A DNA stretch of 64,000 bases, from the NCBI RefSeq assembly GCF_000010085.1, contig NC_007713.1, positions 1 to 64,000 of the forward strand. The letters are read 5' to 3'. A program made the translations under genes and the position numbers. Origin of the DNA: Sodalis glossinidius str. 'morsitans'. GTDB lineage: Bacteria > Pseudomonadota > Gammaproteobacteria > Enterobacterales > Enterobacteriaceae. Positions 16,012 through 27,156 of this stretch are shown here, one piece after another. The notes under the pieces are model-generated. The model did not search any database. It was not told where the DNA came from and saw only the letters and a list, made by a program, of their open reading frames with translations. The stretch's first letter is position 1, and every line of letters starts with the position of its first letter.

Positions 16012-18743
16012 ATGTCAACCATCTATAAAGCATTGACGCGACAGCCCGTGTTGCCGGGGATTGGCGTTCCCATCGTCCCTTTTGTAGTTGTCGAGGGTGC
16101 ATTAATCAGCCTGAGCGCTAATATTAGCTGGTTTTTTCTTATCGTTGCCTTTGCCGCATGGTACATCATGAAGTTGATGACCCAAGAGGATGAGGCCATT
16201 TTTCATTTGATGCGGTTGAAAATGCGAACGCTGGGAATTTACGTCATTAACCGCTTTTATGGCACTACGGTATTTTCAGCCAGTCAATATGATACCGTCG
16301 ATATCAAGGAGATTTCAGACTGTATGAAACTCAATCAACGCTTGCAGCTAGAAAACCTTATTCCTCACATATTGTGAAAACCCGTGAGAACGACGAACTG
16401 GCGACATGGGAAGTTATCGGGGTGCCGTTTGAATGCGAGGATGACAATGATTTAGCGATTATCAATAGTCAGTTAAATACCATGATCCGCGCATGGGAGG
16501 GGAAGCCGGTGACTTTCTATACTCACCGTATCCGTGAAAAATTTTATGATCATCTGGATACCCCGATTGGCAATCCTGTTGCTGATAAGATCAGCAAAAA
16601 ATACTATGAGGGCATAAAAAAGTCTCAACTCTACCAAAATCGGCTGTTCTTTACCGTGTGCTATGCGCCTTTTGGTAAAGAACATAAGATGCAACACAAA
16701 ATGAGAAATATCTACGACAAGCGGAAAGCCATCGCCGAAACATTACCCGAAATGCGCGAGATTGTGAGTAAAATAAGTGCGTCGCTGACGCGCTTTCATG
16801 CGCAACCGCTGGGGATATTTGAAAATAAAAAGGGCGTTTATTCTTCACAGTTAAGTTTTTATCAATATCTTCTTTCCGGTCATTGGCAGGAAGTTCGTTT
16901 GTCGTCTACGCCACTGTACGAAGTGCTTGGTGGCGTAGATATTTTTCTGTAGCAGGATACCGGAAAAATTAATACACCGAGAGGAAAACGCTTTTTCAGT
17001 TAGATTGAAATAAAGGATTTCTGCGAAAACAGCGAAACAGGTTTATTAAATTCACTGGCTTATCTGTCTATCACTTACGTCATGACAACCTCTTTTACGG
17101 CCTTGGTAAAACAGGAAGCACAGGCCGCTATCAAGGATAAAATCAGGAAGCTGAAAAGTGCCGGGGATGAAGTCGCTTCGCAATTACTGGATTTGGAAGT
17201 TGCCAAAGATTTACATGGTTCAGGGGTGATTGCGTTTGGCAAATACCATTACTCGCTAGTTATTTATGCTGACTCGCTGGATGAACTGACCGCCCACACC
17301 AATCAGGTAATTACTGAACTGGAAGATTTAGGATTGATTGTTGCGCTTTCCATGTTGTCTTTGGGGGCAGCTTATCTGGCGCAACTCCCGGGCGTGTACC
17401 ATTTACACCCACGACTGGCCTTGATGAGCAGTCAGAACTTCGTGGATTTTGAGTCCTTTCATAATTTTTTCTCTGGTAAGAGTAAAGGCGTTCCGTGGGG
17501 TGAGCCACTGGTACAGCTTAAAACACCAGCGGGCGGCAAGTACGATCTGAATCTGCACAATACGTTAATGGGCGTGAATGAACTCGGAAAGAAAACATTA
17601 GGGCATACGGATGTTTTAGGGCAAGCCGGATCGGGAAAGACAGTATTACTGATGTTTATGATGGTGATGATGCAGAAATGGCGAAATACCGCTCTGTTCC
17701 CCATTAATAGTCCAGTCAAACAGTTAACGACAGTATTTTTCGATAAGGATAGGGCGACAGAGCCGGGGATACGCGCATTAGGCGGTCAATATTTCAGCAT
17801 AAAGAGTGGTGAAATGACTGAATTTGCACCGTTTATGCTGAATACGACTAAGTGCAATGTCATTTTTGTTAAGCAACTGATGAAAATCATCTGTACGCTT
17901 AACGGTAACACGTTAACCACCCGCGAAGAGTTACGCCTTAATACCGGCGTGGAGCGCGTTATGGCGTTACCGCGTGACGTGCGTCGTTTTGGGGTGACGG
18001 CATTGATTAACCATATTAGCGAACCGGATAATCGTGAGGCTCGGGAAAATGGCGTAAAAATCCGGCTGGCGCGCTGGGCGCAAGGGGGCGATCTGGCGTG
18101 GGTGTTTGATAACGATAATGACAACTTTGATTTGAGTCAGTATGACAACTTCGGTATCGATGGTACCGAGTTTCTGGATAACCCGGATGTTTGCCCAGCA
18201 ATTGCCTTTTACCTGCTTTATCGCGTGACCAGTTTACTTGATGGCTGCCGACTGGTGATTTCTATGGACGAGTTTTGGCAATGGATCGGCAATCCCGCTT
18301 TTGCAGATTTCGTCTATAACCGGCTAAAAACAATGAGGAAGCTTAACGGCATTATCATTCCCGCGACACAATCCCCTGAGGAAATTTTGAAAAGCAGCGT
18401 CTCTGGTGCTATGCGGGAACAATGCACAACCCATATCTATCTGGCTAATCCTAAAGCCGATTATGAGCAGTACGTGAACCGGCTAAAAGTACCGGAGCGG
18501 TATTTCAATATCATTAAAAATCTTGATCCCTTGTCGCGCTAGTTTCTTATCGTTAAATCGCCGTTGTATAAAGGTGATTTGAATGACTTTGCGGCGTTGG
18601 TGACACTGGATTTATCGGGATTAGGTGTGACCACCAAATTATTGAGCACGGATAAAGACGATCTGGAAGTGTTTGATACCCTGTTTCAAGACGGTATGCG
18701 CCCAGATGAATGGATAGATGCCTATCTAAAATTAGTTGCTTAA
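16012..18743 (+). pseudogene. virB4: VirB3-VirB4 fusion (PilX3-4 type), broken
   Basis: VirB3 comes first: IYKALTRQPVLPGIGVPIVP with two membrane helices. It runs without a stop toward VirB4 (KTRENDELATWEVIGVPFEC), as in IncX plasmids where pilX3 and pilX4 are one gene. VirB4 motifs: Walker A GQAGSGKT, Walker B LVISMDEFWQW, and TQSPEEILKSSVSGA. Damage: a small deletion frameshifts it at about 16372, and TAG codons occur at 16950, 17001 and 18539 in the otherwise continuous frame that ends at TAA 18741. VirB4 is the ATPase that drives pilus assembly. Confidence 0.85.
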
Positions 18744-18753
18744 GGAATAAATA

Positions 18754-19489
18754 ATGAGAATCCACAAGATGTTGGCATGGGGGATCGCGACGGTGCTATT
18801 AACTGCTTAATCTCCGAACTATGCCGGAGGTATACCCGTTTTTGATTTTACAGCAAAGCTTGAAAACGCGCAACAGTGGGCGAAGGAAGCCAAGCAATGG
18901 ATGGAGGCCGTTGAGCACTACAAGGCGCAGATGAACGCCTACAAAGACCAACTGGCCACGGCGACAGGGCTTCGTGATATTCAGAGGTTACTTGAACAGG
19001 GGAAATTTTTACAAAGTGAAATAAAAACGTTGCACAAGAAAGGCATTAGTCTCAATGACCTGTTAACATCAGATAATCCGCCGAGTGGCACACTTAACGG
19101 TTTGTATGAGAAGTATAAAGTATTTGATGTCTGTGACCTTAAGACTAAAACCATTACCGAATGGCGCAAAAATTTATCTTAACGTCTGCAAGCAGGAAAC
19201 CATAAATAAGGACTATATGATTGAGCAGACGGCAGAAGTACAAAAAAAGGTCAATAATGCGCTGAAAGATATTGGCAATCTGTCTAATCGGATTGCCAAT
19301 GCTAAAGACAGCAAGGAATCGCAGGATTTAGCAAACGCAATACAGGCCAAGAGTGTTAAACTAAATTCATTGACCAGTGCATGGGAAATGAACATTAAAG
19401 CAGCAGAACAACGTGATAAACTCTTAGCAGCGAAGCGTGAAAAAGCATTTCGTCAGCATCAATATGATGCGCCGTTACCGAAATTTTGA
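18754..19489 (+). pseudogene. virB5: VirB5 minor pilin, broken
   Basis: The signal peptide MRIHKMLAWGIATVLLTA is interrupted by an ochre codon (18808), then GGIPVFDFTAKLENAQQWAK gives the expected mature start of a VirB5/TraC protein with long helices. A frameshift near 19175 precedes VCKQETINKDYMIEQTAEVQ and the C-terminal helix. VirB5 sits at the pilus tip. The gene lies between virB4 and the entry-exclusion gene, as in IncN/IncX operons. Confidence 0.75.
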
Positions 19490-19496
19490 GGAATGA

Positions 19497-19745
19497 ATGA
19501 TGAAGAAAATAGGATTTATGACTGTAATGATTGGATGCATTATTCTTTTAGGATGCAAGGAAGAGGTTAAATCAGAGGAATGGTATAACCAACATCCCGA
19601 TGAAACGTATAATGTTTATAGTAAATATCTTAAAGATAGAGAATCAAGTCAGAATTTCGAAAAGGCGAGAAGAGCCAAGAATAATTTTGTTAATTTAGGA
19701 ACGGAAGAGCAGAAGACTAGATTTTCTGAGTTAAATATAAAGTGA
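19497..19745 (+). CDS. eex: EexN-type entry exclusion lipoprotein
   Basis: 82 residues with a lipoprotein signal (IGFMTVMIGCIILLGC, lipobox LLGC) and the short motif EWYNQHPDETYNVY typical of EexN proteins, which block uptake of the same plasmid by a cell that already holds it. Position between virB5 and virB6 is the usual one. It is one of the few undamaged genes of this operon, and lipoprotein exclusion does not need the rest of the machine. Confidence 0.75.
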   Translation: MMKKIGFMTVMIGCIILLGCKEEVKSEEWYNQHPDETYNVYSKYLKDRESSQNFEKARRAKNNFVNLGTEEQKTRFSELNIK

Positions 19746-19792
19746 GGATGGTGGGCTACCAAAATTGGTGGCCTTATTTTTACGGGGTGAAC

Positions 19793-20932
19793 ATGTCAGA
19801 TCAAATGACAAATTTCTTTCAGAAAATGGATGCACAGGTTATGTCTGTTGTTAACCAATCTGTTTCTGGGAAAATGGTAGAGTACGCGAGTATTTTTTCT
19901 TCAATTATTGGTATCTCTATTGCGCTCTATATACTCTGGTGTGGCTATATGGTCTTTGCAGGAAAGTTACAACGTCCTATTGAAAGCATTATCTGTGATC
20001 TAGCCAAGATGAGCATAATGATGATGTTTATGTCAAACATTGGCGGCTATCTTACTCTTTCTATACAAGCCATATAGGGTCTTAAGCATGGTCATTCTGT
20101 CCAAGGTAATGCGTGGGTTTATTTGGATGAATTATGGTTAAAAGGGCAACAAATTAGTGCTAGGCTAATGAAATTAGATACATCAACCTATGTTAAAACC
20201 GATGGGATGATAGCGATAGGATCTTGGTTAACTTGGTTTGGTATTATTGCGGTTTTAGTGGGGACGGTGTTAATATTTCTAATAGCGGAGTTATCTATTA
20301 TTTTACTTACCACTACCGCCCCTGTTTTTATTTTCTATCTAATGTTTATCTTCCTGCGGATGATGTTTAAAAATTGGCTGCAATCTATCTTTTCCGCTAT
20401 ATTAACAGTTGTATTTGCGGCGTTAGTGCTCTCTTCCGGTATTAAGTACCTTAACCATATTTTAACCATCATTGCGACAGAGGAGACAGATAGCAATATC
20501 ATTTTAATGGGGGCGATGGCATGTGCTGGGTCATTAATTTGTGCTGTTATTGTTTATCGAGCTTCCAGTATTGCTCATCAAATAGCGGGGGTTGACGTAC
20601 AAGGCGCACTGGAAGGGGCTGCTGCGGGTGCTATCGGGTTATTTGGTGCCGCTAAAGGCATCAGAGGGATGATTGGTGGCAGCAAAGCGGTTGGCAAGGA
20701 AGGGTGGCATCAGGGCAAGGGATTTGTTGAAGGCATTAAAGGTGTGGATAAAAGCCAGCGAGAAGGCGGTCGAATCGGTCATCTTGCAGGACGAGAAACA
20801 AAATACGGCGTCAGTAAGGCTAAAGCCGCTGTAGAAAGGGCGCGAGCCGCCGGTTGGAAAAGGGTATCAAACACATCCGAACAGTCTCAAAGTATTGTCC
20901 CTAAAAAGGGGAAAGATCTAGAGTGGAAATAA
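19793..20932 (+). pseudogene. virB6: VirB6 inner-membrane channel protein with amber stop
   Basis: From ATG 19793, MTNFFQKMDAQVMSVVNQSV leads into membrane helices, and a TAG at 20075 interrupts one frame which then continues through ATG 20123 to 20932. Later segments show several hydrophobic helices (WFGIIAVLVGTVLIFLIAEL) and a long soluble, Gly/Lys-rich tail. The layout and length (about 380 residues) fit VirB6/TraD of IncN/IncX. The two parts could be made separately, but the N-terminal helices would be missing from the second. Confidence 0.75.
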
Positions 20933-21022
20933 TAAAAATCATCCAAAACTGAAAGACTAATCCCCACGCGTTATCTGCCGACAATGGCATAGTCAATCCC
21001 TCATCTTATTTATCAAGGAATT

Positions 21023-21160
21023 ATGCGCATGAAAATAACAGGCGTAGTGCTTTTGCCGTGCATGTTGTCCGGCTGCGCGGGGCAACATAATGCATTGTCC
21101 CCCATTTACGGCCAGCTTGAGCCGGTCAATAATGGATTGGGAGTCAATGATGTTCACTAA
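21023..21160 (+). CDS. virB7: VirB7-like outer membrane lipoprotein
   Basis: 45 residues: MRMKITGVVLLPCMLSGCAG has a lipobox LSGC with the lipidated Cys at position 18 or so, followed by a short mature part. VirB7 lipoproteins pair with VirB9 in the outer membrane core. The gene starts 90 bases after virB6 and its end overlaps the start of virB8 (ATG 21149), as usual in these operons. Intact. Confidence 0.65.
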   Translation: MRMKITGVVLLPCMLSGCAGQHNALSPIYGQLEPVNNGLGVNDVH

Positions 21161-21702
21161 AAAAGCAGCGTATTTAAAAACCGCGCAAGAATTTGAATTA
21201 AAATGGCGGCAACGTGATAAACGCGATAAAACCATTGTCTTTATTATCGCAAGTATTGGCACCGCCTTTTGGCTGCTTTCACTTATTGCCATTATTATTC
21301 TGTTGCCATTAAAGCAGACCAATACCGAACTTTATATCGCGGATAAACTAACGGGCAAGGTATTTTATCCAGCAATATGTGCGCTTGCGGGAAGGCTATG
21401 ATTATTTTCGTCTGCACCCGACAAGGTGTTTAAGGACGCAGAATATACCGCCGAAATCACCTTTATTACCCATTTCATTTCTGCTTCCAGCAATCCTGAT
21501 AATCCCGATTTACTGTCCACCCTTCGCTTTCGCAAGCGATATCCGCGATGTCCGTAGCGGTAATGTGCAACCGGAATACTGGACGGTACGCATGACGTGG
21601 CGATTTTAGCCACAGCAAGCCATGACCGATGTGCAACGCGCCAATAATCTGCTGGGATTTGTCGTCACCAGTTATCAGCGTGAAAAAGAGCAGGGGGAAT
21701 AG
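21149..21702 (+). pseudogene. virB8: VirB8 with internal deletion and frameshifts
   Basis: The N-terminus is intact (AQEFELKWRQRDKRDKTIVF, one membrane helix, LPLKQTNTELYIADKLTGKV). Then a deletion of some tens of residues joins it to YVRLREGYDYFRLHP in another frame; further shifts and a TAG at 21607 precede MTDVQRANNLLGFVVTSYQR. These are all recognisable parts of the NTF2-like VirB8 domain. The start lies inside virB7 in an overlapping frame. VirB8 is an inner-membrane bitopic component. Confidence 0.75.
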
Positions 21703-21704
21703 CC

Positions 21705-22579
21705 ATGAAAACAGGGAAATTACTTTTCCTTGCCGGACTGGTGCTGGCTTCTGGCGATGTGCAGGCTGCCGCCACTCCGCAGGGGAGCCGCGTTGATAGC
21801 CGGATGTAACAGGTGACCTACCATCCCCGGAATACCACGATTGTTCATGCTGCCGAAGGTTATGTTTCCACGCTGGTTTTCTCCGAAGAGGAAGGTAATC
21901 GCGTCTATATCCGCGTAGCACCCGCAAGCAGCCCATCAGGACGATGAACTCCAGTGAGGATGGCGATGAAGAGGTGGAAAGCGAACGGGTTTTTGAGCCG
22001 CAGGATAAAGACTGGCGTACCAATCTGTTTGTCACTACCACCAAACATTTCTACAGTCTTGAACTTCTCCTTATCGACAAGGGGCAACCGCTGTCGCAAC
22101 TGGCTTACGTCATTGATTACCGTTATCCGCAGGAAGAGTAGACGCAGATGCGGAAAACGCAGCAGGCGAGACAACGTGAATGTGAAAAGGCGCAGATGAA
22201 GCAATCCATCGCGCAGGCATTTAATGCTGCCCAAGCGCCGCGTAACTGGGATTATTACATGCGGGTAGCGAAAGACAGCCGGGATATCGCTCCCGATTTT
22301 GCCTATGACGATGGACGCTTTACCTATCTCGGTTTTTCCCCCATCAAAACCTTTCCCGCCGCGTTTGTCGCCTATGGTGAGAAAGAGCATATCGTTAACT
22401 CCAGTGTGCAGCAGAAGGGTAACTATAAGGTATTGGTTATTCATCAGATTAATCCGCGCTTTGTGCTGAGGGCAGGGCATAAGGTCGTGGGGATTGAAAA
22501 TCATGGTATGGGTAAAGTCACTGTCCCCGATGGAAATGCCATTTCCCCCCACGTTCAGCGCGTGGAGACGGAACAATGA
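21705..22579 (+). pseudogene. virB9: VirB9 outer-membrane core protein, broken
   Basis: A signal peptide (KLLFLAGLVLASGDVQAAAT) leads to RVDSRM, an ochre codon in place of Gln, then QVTYHPRNTTIVHAAEGYVS. A deletion near 21925 and a later stop at 22140 break the rest: WRTNLFVTTTKHFYSLELLL, PRNWDYYMRVAKDSRDIAPD and NPRFVLRAGHKVVGIEN. The stop overlaps virB10. VirB9 forms the outer layer of the core with VirB7 and VirB10. Confidence 0.8.
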
Positions 22580-23949
22580 ATCATAAAGAAAAAACGACGG
22601 ACGACATCGAGCGTGAAGCACGAAAGCACCTTGCCGGGGAAGCGGAAACGTCACCCGCAGAAATAGCCAACGATGCAGTAGACGCCAAACCAGAAGAGGA
22701 CGGGACAACAACGGAAAAGCCATAGGTTAAAACTGTAAGCGACATGGAAAAAGAGGTGAAGGCGCGGATCACCGCTGTTGCCAACGCGAAGGGACAGTCT
22801 GCAAAGAAAAGTGGGGCATCCACGGCCGTCGAGGTGGCAAAAACACAAAAACGGCAAAAAAATAAACTGCTATTGGGGATTGGTGTGTCTGCCGTGGTTG
22901 TCGCGTTAATTTGGATGGTAGGATTTTATCTATGGGAGACCGCCAGAACAATCCATACCGAGATGCCGCCCGTCAGTGCGGAGAAATCCGCAGGCGTCAG
23001 TAACCAGAGGCGGGATTTAGGGAAGAAGGTTGATCCGTTTCATAAGGAAAAGCAGACACAAGCGCAAACCGAGACAGAGAAGCCCGCAGACAGTGGCGGA
23101 CAAAGCCGACAGGTCACGCCGGTAAACAGCGTTAGCTCTGAGCCGTCCTTTTCTGAGCCGGTATTCAGGCGCTATCTTGCGCTGGAAACCGCAGAGGAAG
23201 CCTTGTCCACGCAAAGCCATAGTCAAACGAGGGCGCAGGAGAAACAGGGCGATAAGACGTCCGCCAGTGTTGACGCCAGAGACGCGGAAAAGCCTGAAAA
23301 AGCCAATGCATCAGAGGGGCTTAATCAGGTCACGCGCATTCCTTACGATCCGGATTTATACCTGCCGGAAAATATGCCGATCCCCTGTGCGCTGGATTAT
23401 CGCTTTGTTTCTGATTTTACGGGAAAAATATGCTGTACCATTACCCGTGATATCTACAGCGCCAGCGGCCATACCCGCCTGATAGACAAGGGCACCACCG
23501 CCTACGGGGTGTATAACGCGGGAACGCTCAGGCATGGGCAAGGGCGTGTCTTTATTTGTATTACCAAACTGCGCACCCGCCAACCCCCTTATCTGGATAT
23601 TCCCATGAGGGGTTCACAGGCGGCGGGGGAGCTGGGTGAATCCGGTTCGGATGGCTGGATTGATGAACACTGGGTTGATCGCTTTGGTGGAGCGTTGATG
23701 CTGGGCATGATCCCCGACATTACCGCAGCGGCGGCGAATCAGGCCAGGAAGAAAGATCGCAATACGGATTACACCGAAAACAGCCGTCAATCGCTGGCTG
23801 AAATTGCCAGAACCGCGTTTGAAAACAGTGTGAATATTCCGCCTACCTTGTACAAGAATCAGGGCGACATTATCACGCTGATCACCAGTCAGGATATTGA
23901 TTTCTCGGCTATCTATCAGCTTGAACTCAAGAGGAGAAAAAACGGATGA
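22576..23949 (+). pseudogene. virB10: VirB10 with an amber stop in the cytoplasmic part
   Basis: ATG 22576 opens an acidic N-terminal segment that meets TAG at 22723. In the same frame six codons later ATG 22744 continues for 401 residues to 23949. Those include the membrane helix KLLLGIGVSAVVVALIWMVG, a Pro/Gln linker, and the beta-barrel core PENMPIPCALDYRFVSDFTG, ITRDIYSASGHTRLIDKGTT and the antenna region GSQAAGELGESGSDGWI. Since only part of the cytoplasmic tail precedes the stop, restart at 22744 could give a nearly complete VirB10. Confidence 0.8.
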
Positions 23950-24974
23950 ATGACACTCAGAATCCGACGCTGATGTATTACCGTGATAGTCTCTTTGGCG
24001 CATTACTGGCGACAGAGGGGTTAACCGAACTGGCGGTCAACCGACCGAACCAGATTTTTACCAAGGTCAATGGGGAATGGCAGGAGCATAACGCGACGAT
24101 CAGCTATGAGGAGTGTATGACCTTTGCCGCAGTGCTGGCAAACCACAATGACGACCACATTGATGATCTGAAACCCATATTATCCGCCACGCTGGAAAGT
24201 GGCGAGCGGTGCCAGATTGTGATCCCCCCGTCCTGTGAGCGTGGCACCGTGTCGATCACCATCCGTAAACCGCCCTACCTGCAAATTTCTCACCAATCGT
24301 GGATCGAAAGCGGTTTTTACGACCAACTGACCGGACAGGAAAAAACAGAGATTCACGATGACGTTTTGATACAGCTGTTTAAAGACAACGCCTTTCCAGG
24401 ATTTATGGAAAAAGCGATGGAATTTAGCAAGACAACCGTGTTTGGTGGCGGAACCGGGTCAGGCAAAACGACCTATGAAAAAACGTTGTTCAACTGTATC
24501 CCGTCGCATTTACGGCTTGTCTCCATTGAAGATAACCCGGAGGTGAAATTCTACTCACATCGTAACCATGTTCACCTGTTTTATAACGCCGAAGCCCCGG
24601 AGGGGGCTATTGTCACCCCTGCCAGCCTGCTACGCGCCAATTTTCGCATGAATCCTGACCGCATCCTGCTTACAGAGGTACGCGGCCCGGAAACATGGGA
24701 TTTTATGAAAGCGCAAAGCTCCGGGCATGAAGGCGGTGTCACCAGCCTTCATGCGCCAACGCCGGAAGCAGTGATTGATGGCATTATCGAACGCTGTTAC
24801 CAGAACCCGGAGTGCTGCAACCTACCGTATAACGTGATGCTGCGCAAGGTGCTACAACATCGATGTGATCGCCTGAATGACGGCACGGGGTAACTGGCGG
24901 CGGCTGACGCCCTCTATTTCAAGCCGCTTCATCGTGATAGCTATTTTAAGGAATTAAGCCGTGGACAAATGTAA
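23946..24974 (+). pseudogene. virB11: VirB11 ATPase, C-terminus frameshifted
   Basis: Residues 1-310 are intact, with Walker A GGGTGSGKTT, Asp box region RLVSIEDNPEV, Walker B RILLTEVRGPE and His box SGHEGGVTSLHA. A frameshift near 24857 replaces the last about 35 residues; in other frames one reads IDVIA, a TGA, MTARGNWRRLT and ALYFKPLHRDSYFKELSR, the expected end. VirB11 hexamers power pilus assembly and DNA transfer. The lost piece is part of the C-terminal domain, so partial function is possible but unlikely. Confidence 0.85.
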
Positions 24975-25538
24975 ACTCACGCCGGGGCAATGGGGTTTTA
25001 TTGGCCTGCTGGTCTGTCTGCTGACGGTTGGGATAGCGAGTGTACTTGTTTATCCCATGAACGGCGTAGGACTGCGCCGCTTTTTGCATACTTACCAGTT
25101 TTCGATGCTGGAGCGCATCCTGTTTGATAGCAATATCCGTGATGATATTCGCTGGAATGCTGTGTTGTCGCTGCTGTATGGTTTTCTCGCCTCCGTGGTG
25201 ATAGCGGGCTCGCTGATTATCAAAACGGCGATGCAAAAGCCCTCGCTTTACGGTGACGCAAAATTTGCCAGCGATGCCGATATTCGCCGCTCCAAAGCGG
25301 TGACATGGGGCGATGAAAGCAAAGGCGGCGTCATTATCGCGAGAACCCCATTAAATGCGAAAAGGCATTGTATTTTAATGCCCCCTACTTTATGGACAGG
25401 TTATGCGCGGTGTCACCGAAGCTGAGAGAACGTGTTGCCAGCATGAACAAGGGGGCATCAATGGTTAAAAAAGGGCTTAAATATCCCCCCAAAGAAGACA
25501 TGCTGTCATTAGGAGAACTTGAAGCAGATCTATTTTAA
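24961..25538 (+). pseudogene. virD4: VirD4 coupling protein, internally deleted
   Basis: The N-terminal part is intact from GTG 24961: two membrane helices (WGFIGLLVCLLTVGIASVLV), then PSLYGDAKFASDADIRRSKA. The whole NTPase core is missing. After a frameshift at about 25365 the sequence reads YFNAPYFMDRLCAVSPKLRE and a KEDMLSLGELEADLF tail that looks like the normal C-terminus. A family member is about 600 residues, so several hundred codons have been lost. Without Walker motifs it cannot pump DNA. Last gene of the P-type operon. Confidence 0.8.
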
Positions 25539-25571
25539 CGTAAAAGCGTGAATATAATAGTTGATATTCAC

Positions 25572-26964
25572 TCAATTAATTTTGAAATACTTACTCTTTT
25601 TGGTAGGATCTCCCCTATAATTATAATGCATCATTATTTTTTTTATGTGCTCTTCGTTAACAGCATGCCAAGATGCCCCAAGATTTTTCATTTTTGATGA
25701 AAATACTGGCCGATACTTTCCTTTTTTACAATAAGCAGCTCCCTCAAATAAACCGATAATACCGTTTTCAGTATTTAATGTAGGTATTTGAGTGGTGGGT
25801 TTAATCAAATGTCGCCATTTTATTTTATTTCTGTCAGTTTCTTTGGTGACATTGGCCTTTTCATTCTCATCTCCTTCTATTACGCAATTGCCATAATCAT
25901 ATTCATCAGCCAGATGATAAGCAGAATGACCAAATTCATGAAGAGCCAATTCAACGGATTGCTTATGCATGGTCAAAGTCCCAATTCCATCATAACCAGC
26001 ACCCCCATATTCTTTTGTATTTCCTATAACTAATACCTGGTCATATCCTCCAAATCCAAGTGATTCATTTGCGAACTTCTTAACTAGTTTTATATTTACG
26101 CACAGCAGACGATCGAGATCATAACATCCTAATACAGTTTCTAATGCAGTGTCTTTTTTTTGTTGTCCTGTTATTGATATTCCCGAGTCTTTGCTGATAA
26201 CATCTATTCGCATAAATTCAAAGCAATCTTTAAATTCGTTCATTAATGGATCAGACAAAAAACCTGACATTACAATATTTGCATCTTTTTTCCATTGTTC
26301 CATATCATTAAATGAATAACCATCACCCATTATAGCTATGATCATTTTGTTTTTTTGAACTTCACCTTGTCTAGATATGATTTCATGATTGAAACACCGA
26401 CTGCCACTGATAAAATCATCTTTGTTTCTGAGGAGTAAGTCATGGATTTTGAATGTAGCGACATAAGGTTTCCTTTTTCTATACAAAACATCATCACTTA
26501 CCTCTTCAAATTTGATAGATTCTAAATTTTCATGATAAGGGATAATCACTTCAGCATCTATGCTACTCACATCAATGCTTTTTACTCTATCAATGTCTCC
26601 AGAGTCAGGATTGAATGCTTCAAAAATATTTTTTTCTTTTATTTTTAAATAACTGCTTATGAAGTATCTTTCCAATACTGTCTAAACAGTAAATATTCCA
26701 ACCATTGCTCTGATTAGATGAAATCATGACATCATCTAAAACAATCCTTCTTCTAAAATCACCTGTATATGCTTTGATTACTTCAAGTTTTCTCCCGGCA
26801 TAGGTTATTTCATGCTCAATATTAAGCCATATGCAATTACTATTCATTAACTTTTCTCTCCATATTATATATTGTAGATGTTCTAAGGAATTGAAACGAT
26901 ATATATAACAAGAATACTTTCTTTGAATTAAATTTGAAGGTAATTTATTTTGTCTATCATTCAA
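25572..26964 (-). pseudogene. M64-family metallopeptidase, frameshift in an A-rich run
   Basis: The catalytic part (367 residues, 25572-26675) has IIAIMGDGYSFNDMEQWKKD, a CFEFMRIDVISKDSGISIT segment and the zinc motif LALHEFGHSAYHLADEYDYG (H-E-x-x-H with a downstream Asp-Glu), all typical of the IgA peptidase M64 family. An upstream frame (26620-26964) encodes the matching N-terminal beta-rich domain. The two overlap at an AAAATAAAAGAAAAAAAT stretch where one inserted or lost A would restore about 460 residues. No signal peptide is evident at the N-terminus I can see. Very AT-rich, set apart from the transfer operon by orientation. Confidence 0.7.
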
Positions 26965-27009
26965 ACATCATTTTGAATGTTCCCAAGAGTTATGCTCATT
27001 TCTGGTGTA

Positions 27010-27056
27010 TGAGGTGATATTCACTCAAATAATTTTGAAACACTTACTCTTGTTGT
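27010..27056 (-). repeat. remnant of a second M64 gene tail
   Basis: The about 43 bases around GATATTCACTCAA-TAATTTTGAAA-ACTTACTCTT recur at 25563-25600, which is the last part of the M64 gene, and at 27013-27055, just beyond its start. On the minus strand the second copy reads as a Lys-Cys-Phe-Lys-Ile-Ile tail and stop, matching the Lys-Tyr-Phe-Lys-Ile-Asn end of the gene. This suggests a former tandem paralogue upstream. Confidence 0.6.
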
Positions 27057-27156
27057 ATGTATTTTAATCAAACAGGAGTGAGGTTTTTATTTTGTTTATA
27101 CATGACTAATTTTTATTAGTATTATATGTTCATTCACGTCTTAACCGGGAATCGCC

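Noticed and set aside
21905..22723. 272-residue minus-strand ORF
   Set aside because: It is antisense to virB9 and virB10, whose motifs are clear on the plus strand.
26620..26964. Independent small gene upstream of the peptidase
   Set aside because: It overlaps the catalytic frame at an A-rich run and supplies the missing N-terminal domain, so a frameshifted single gene is simpler.
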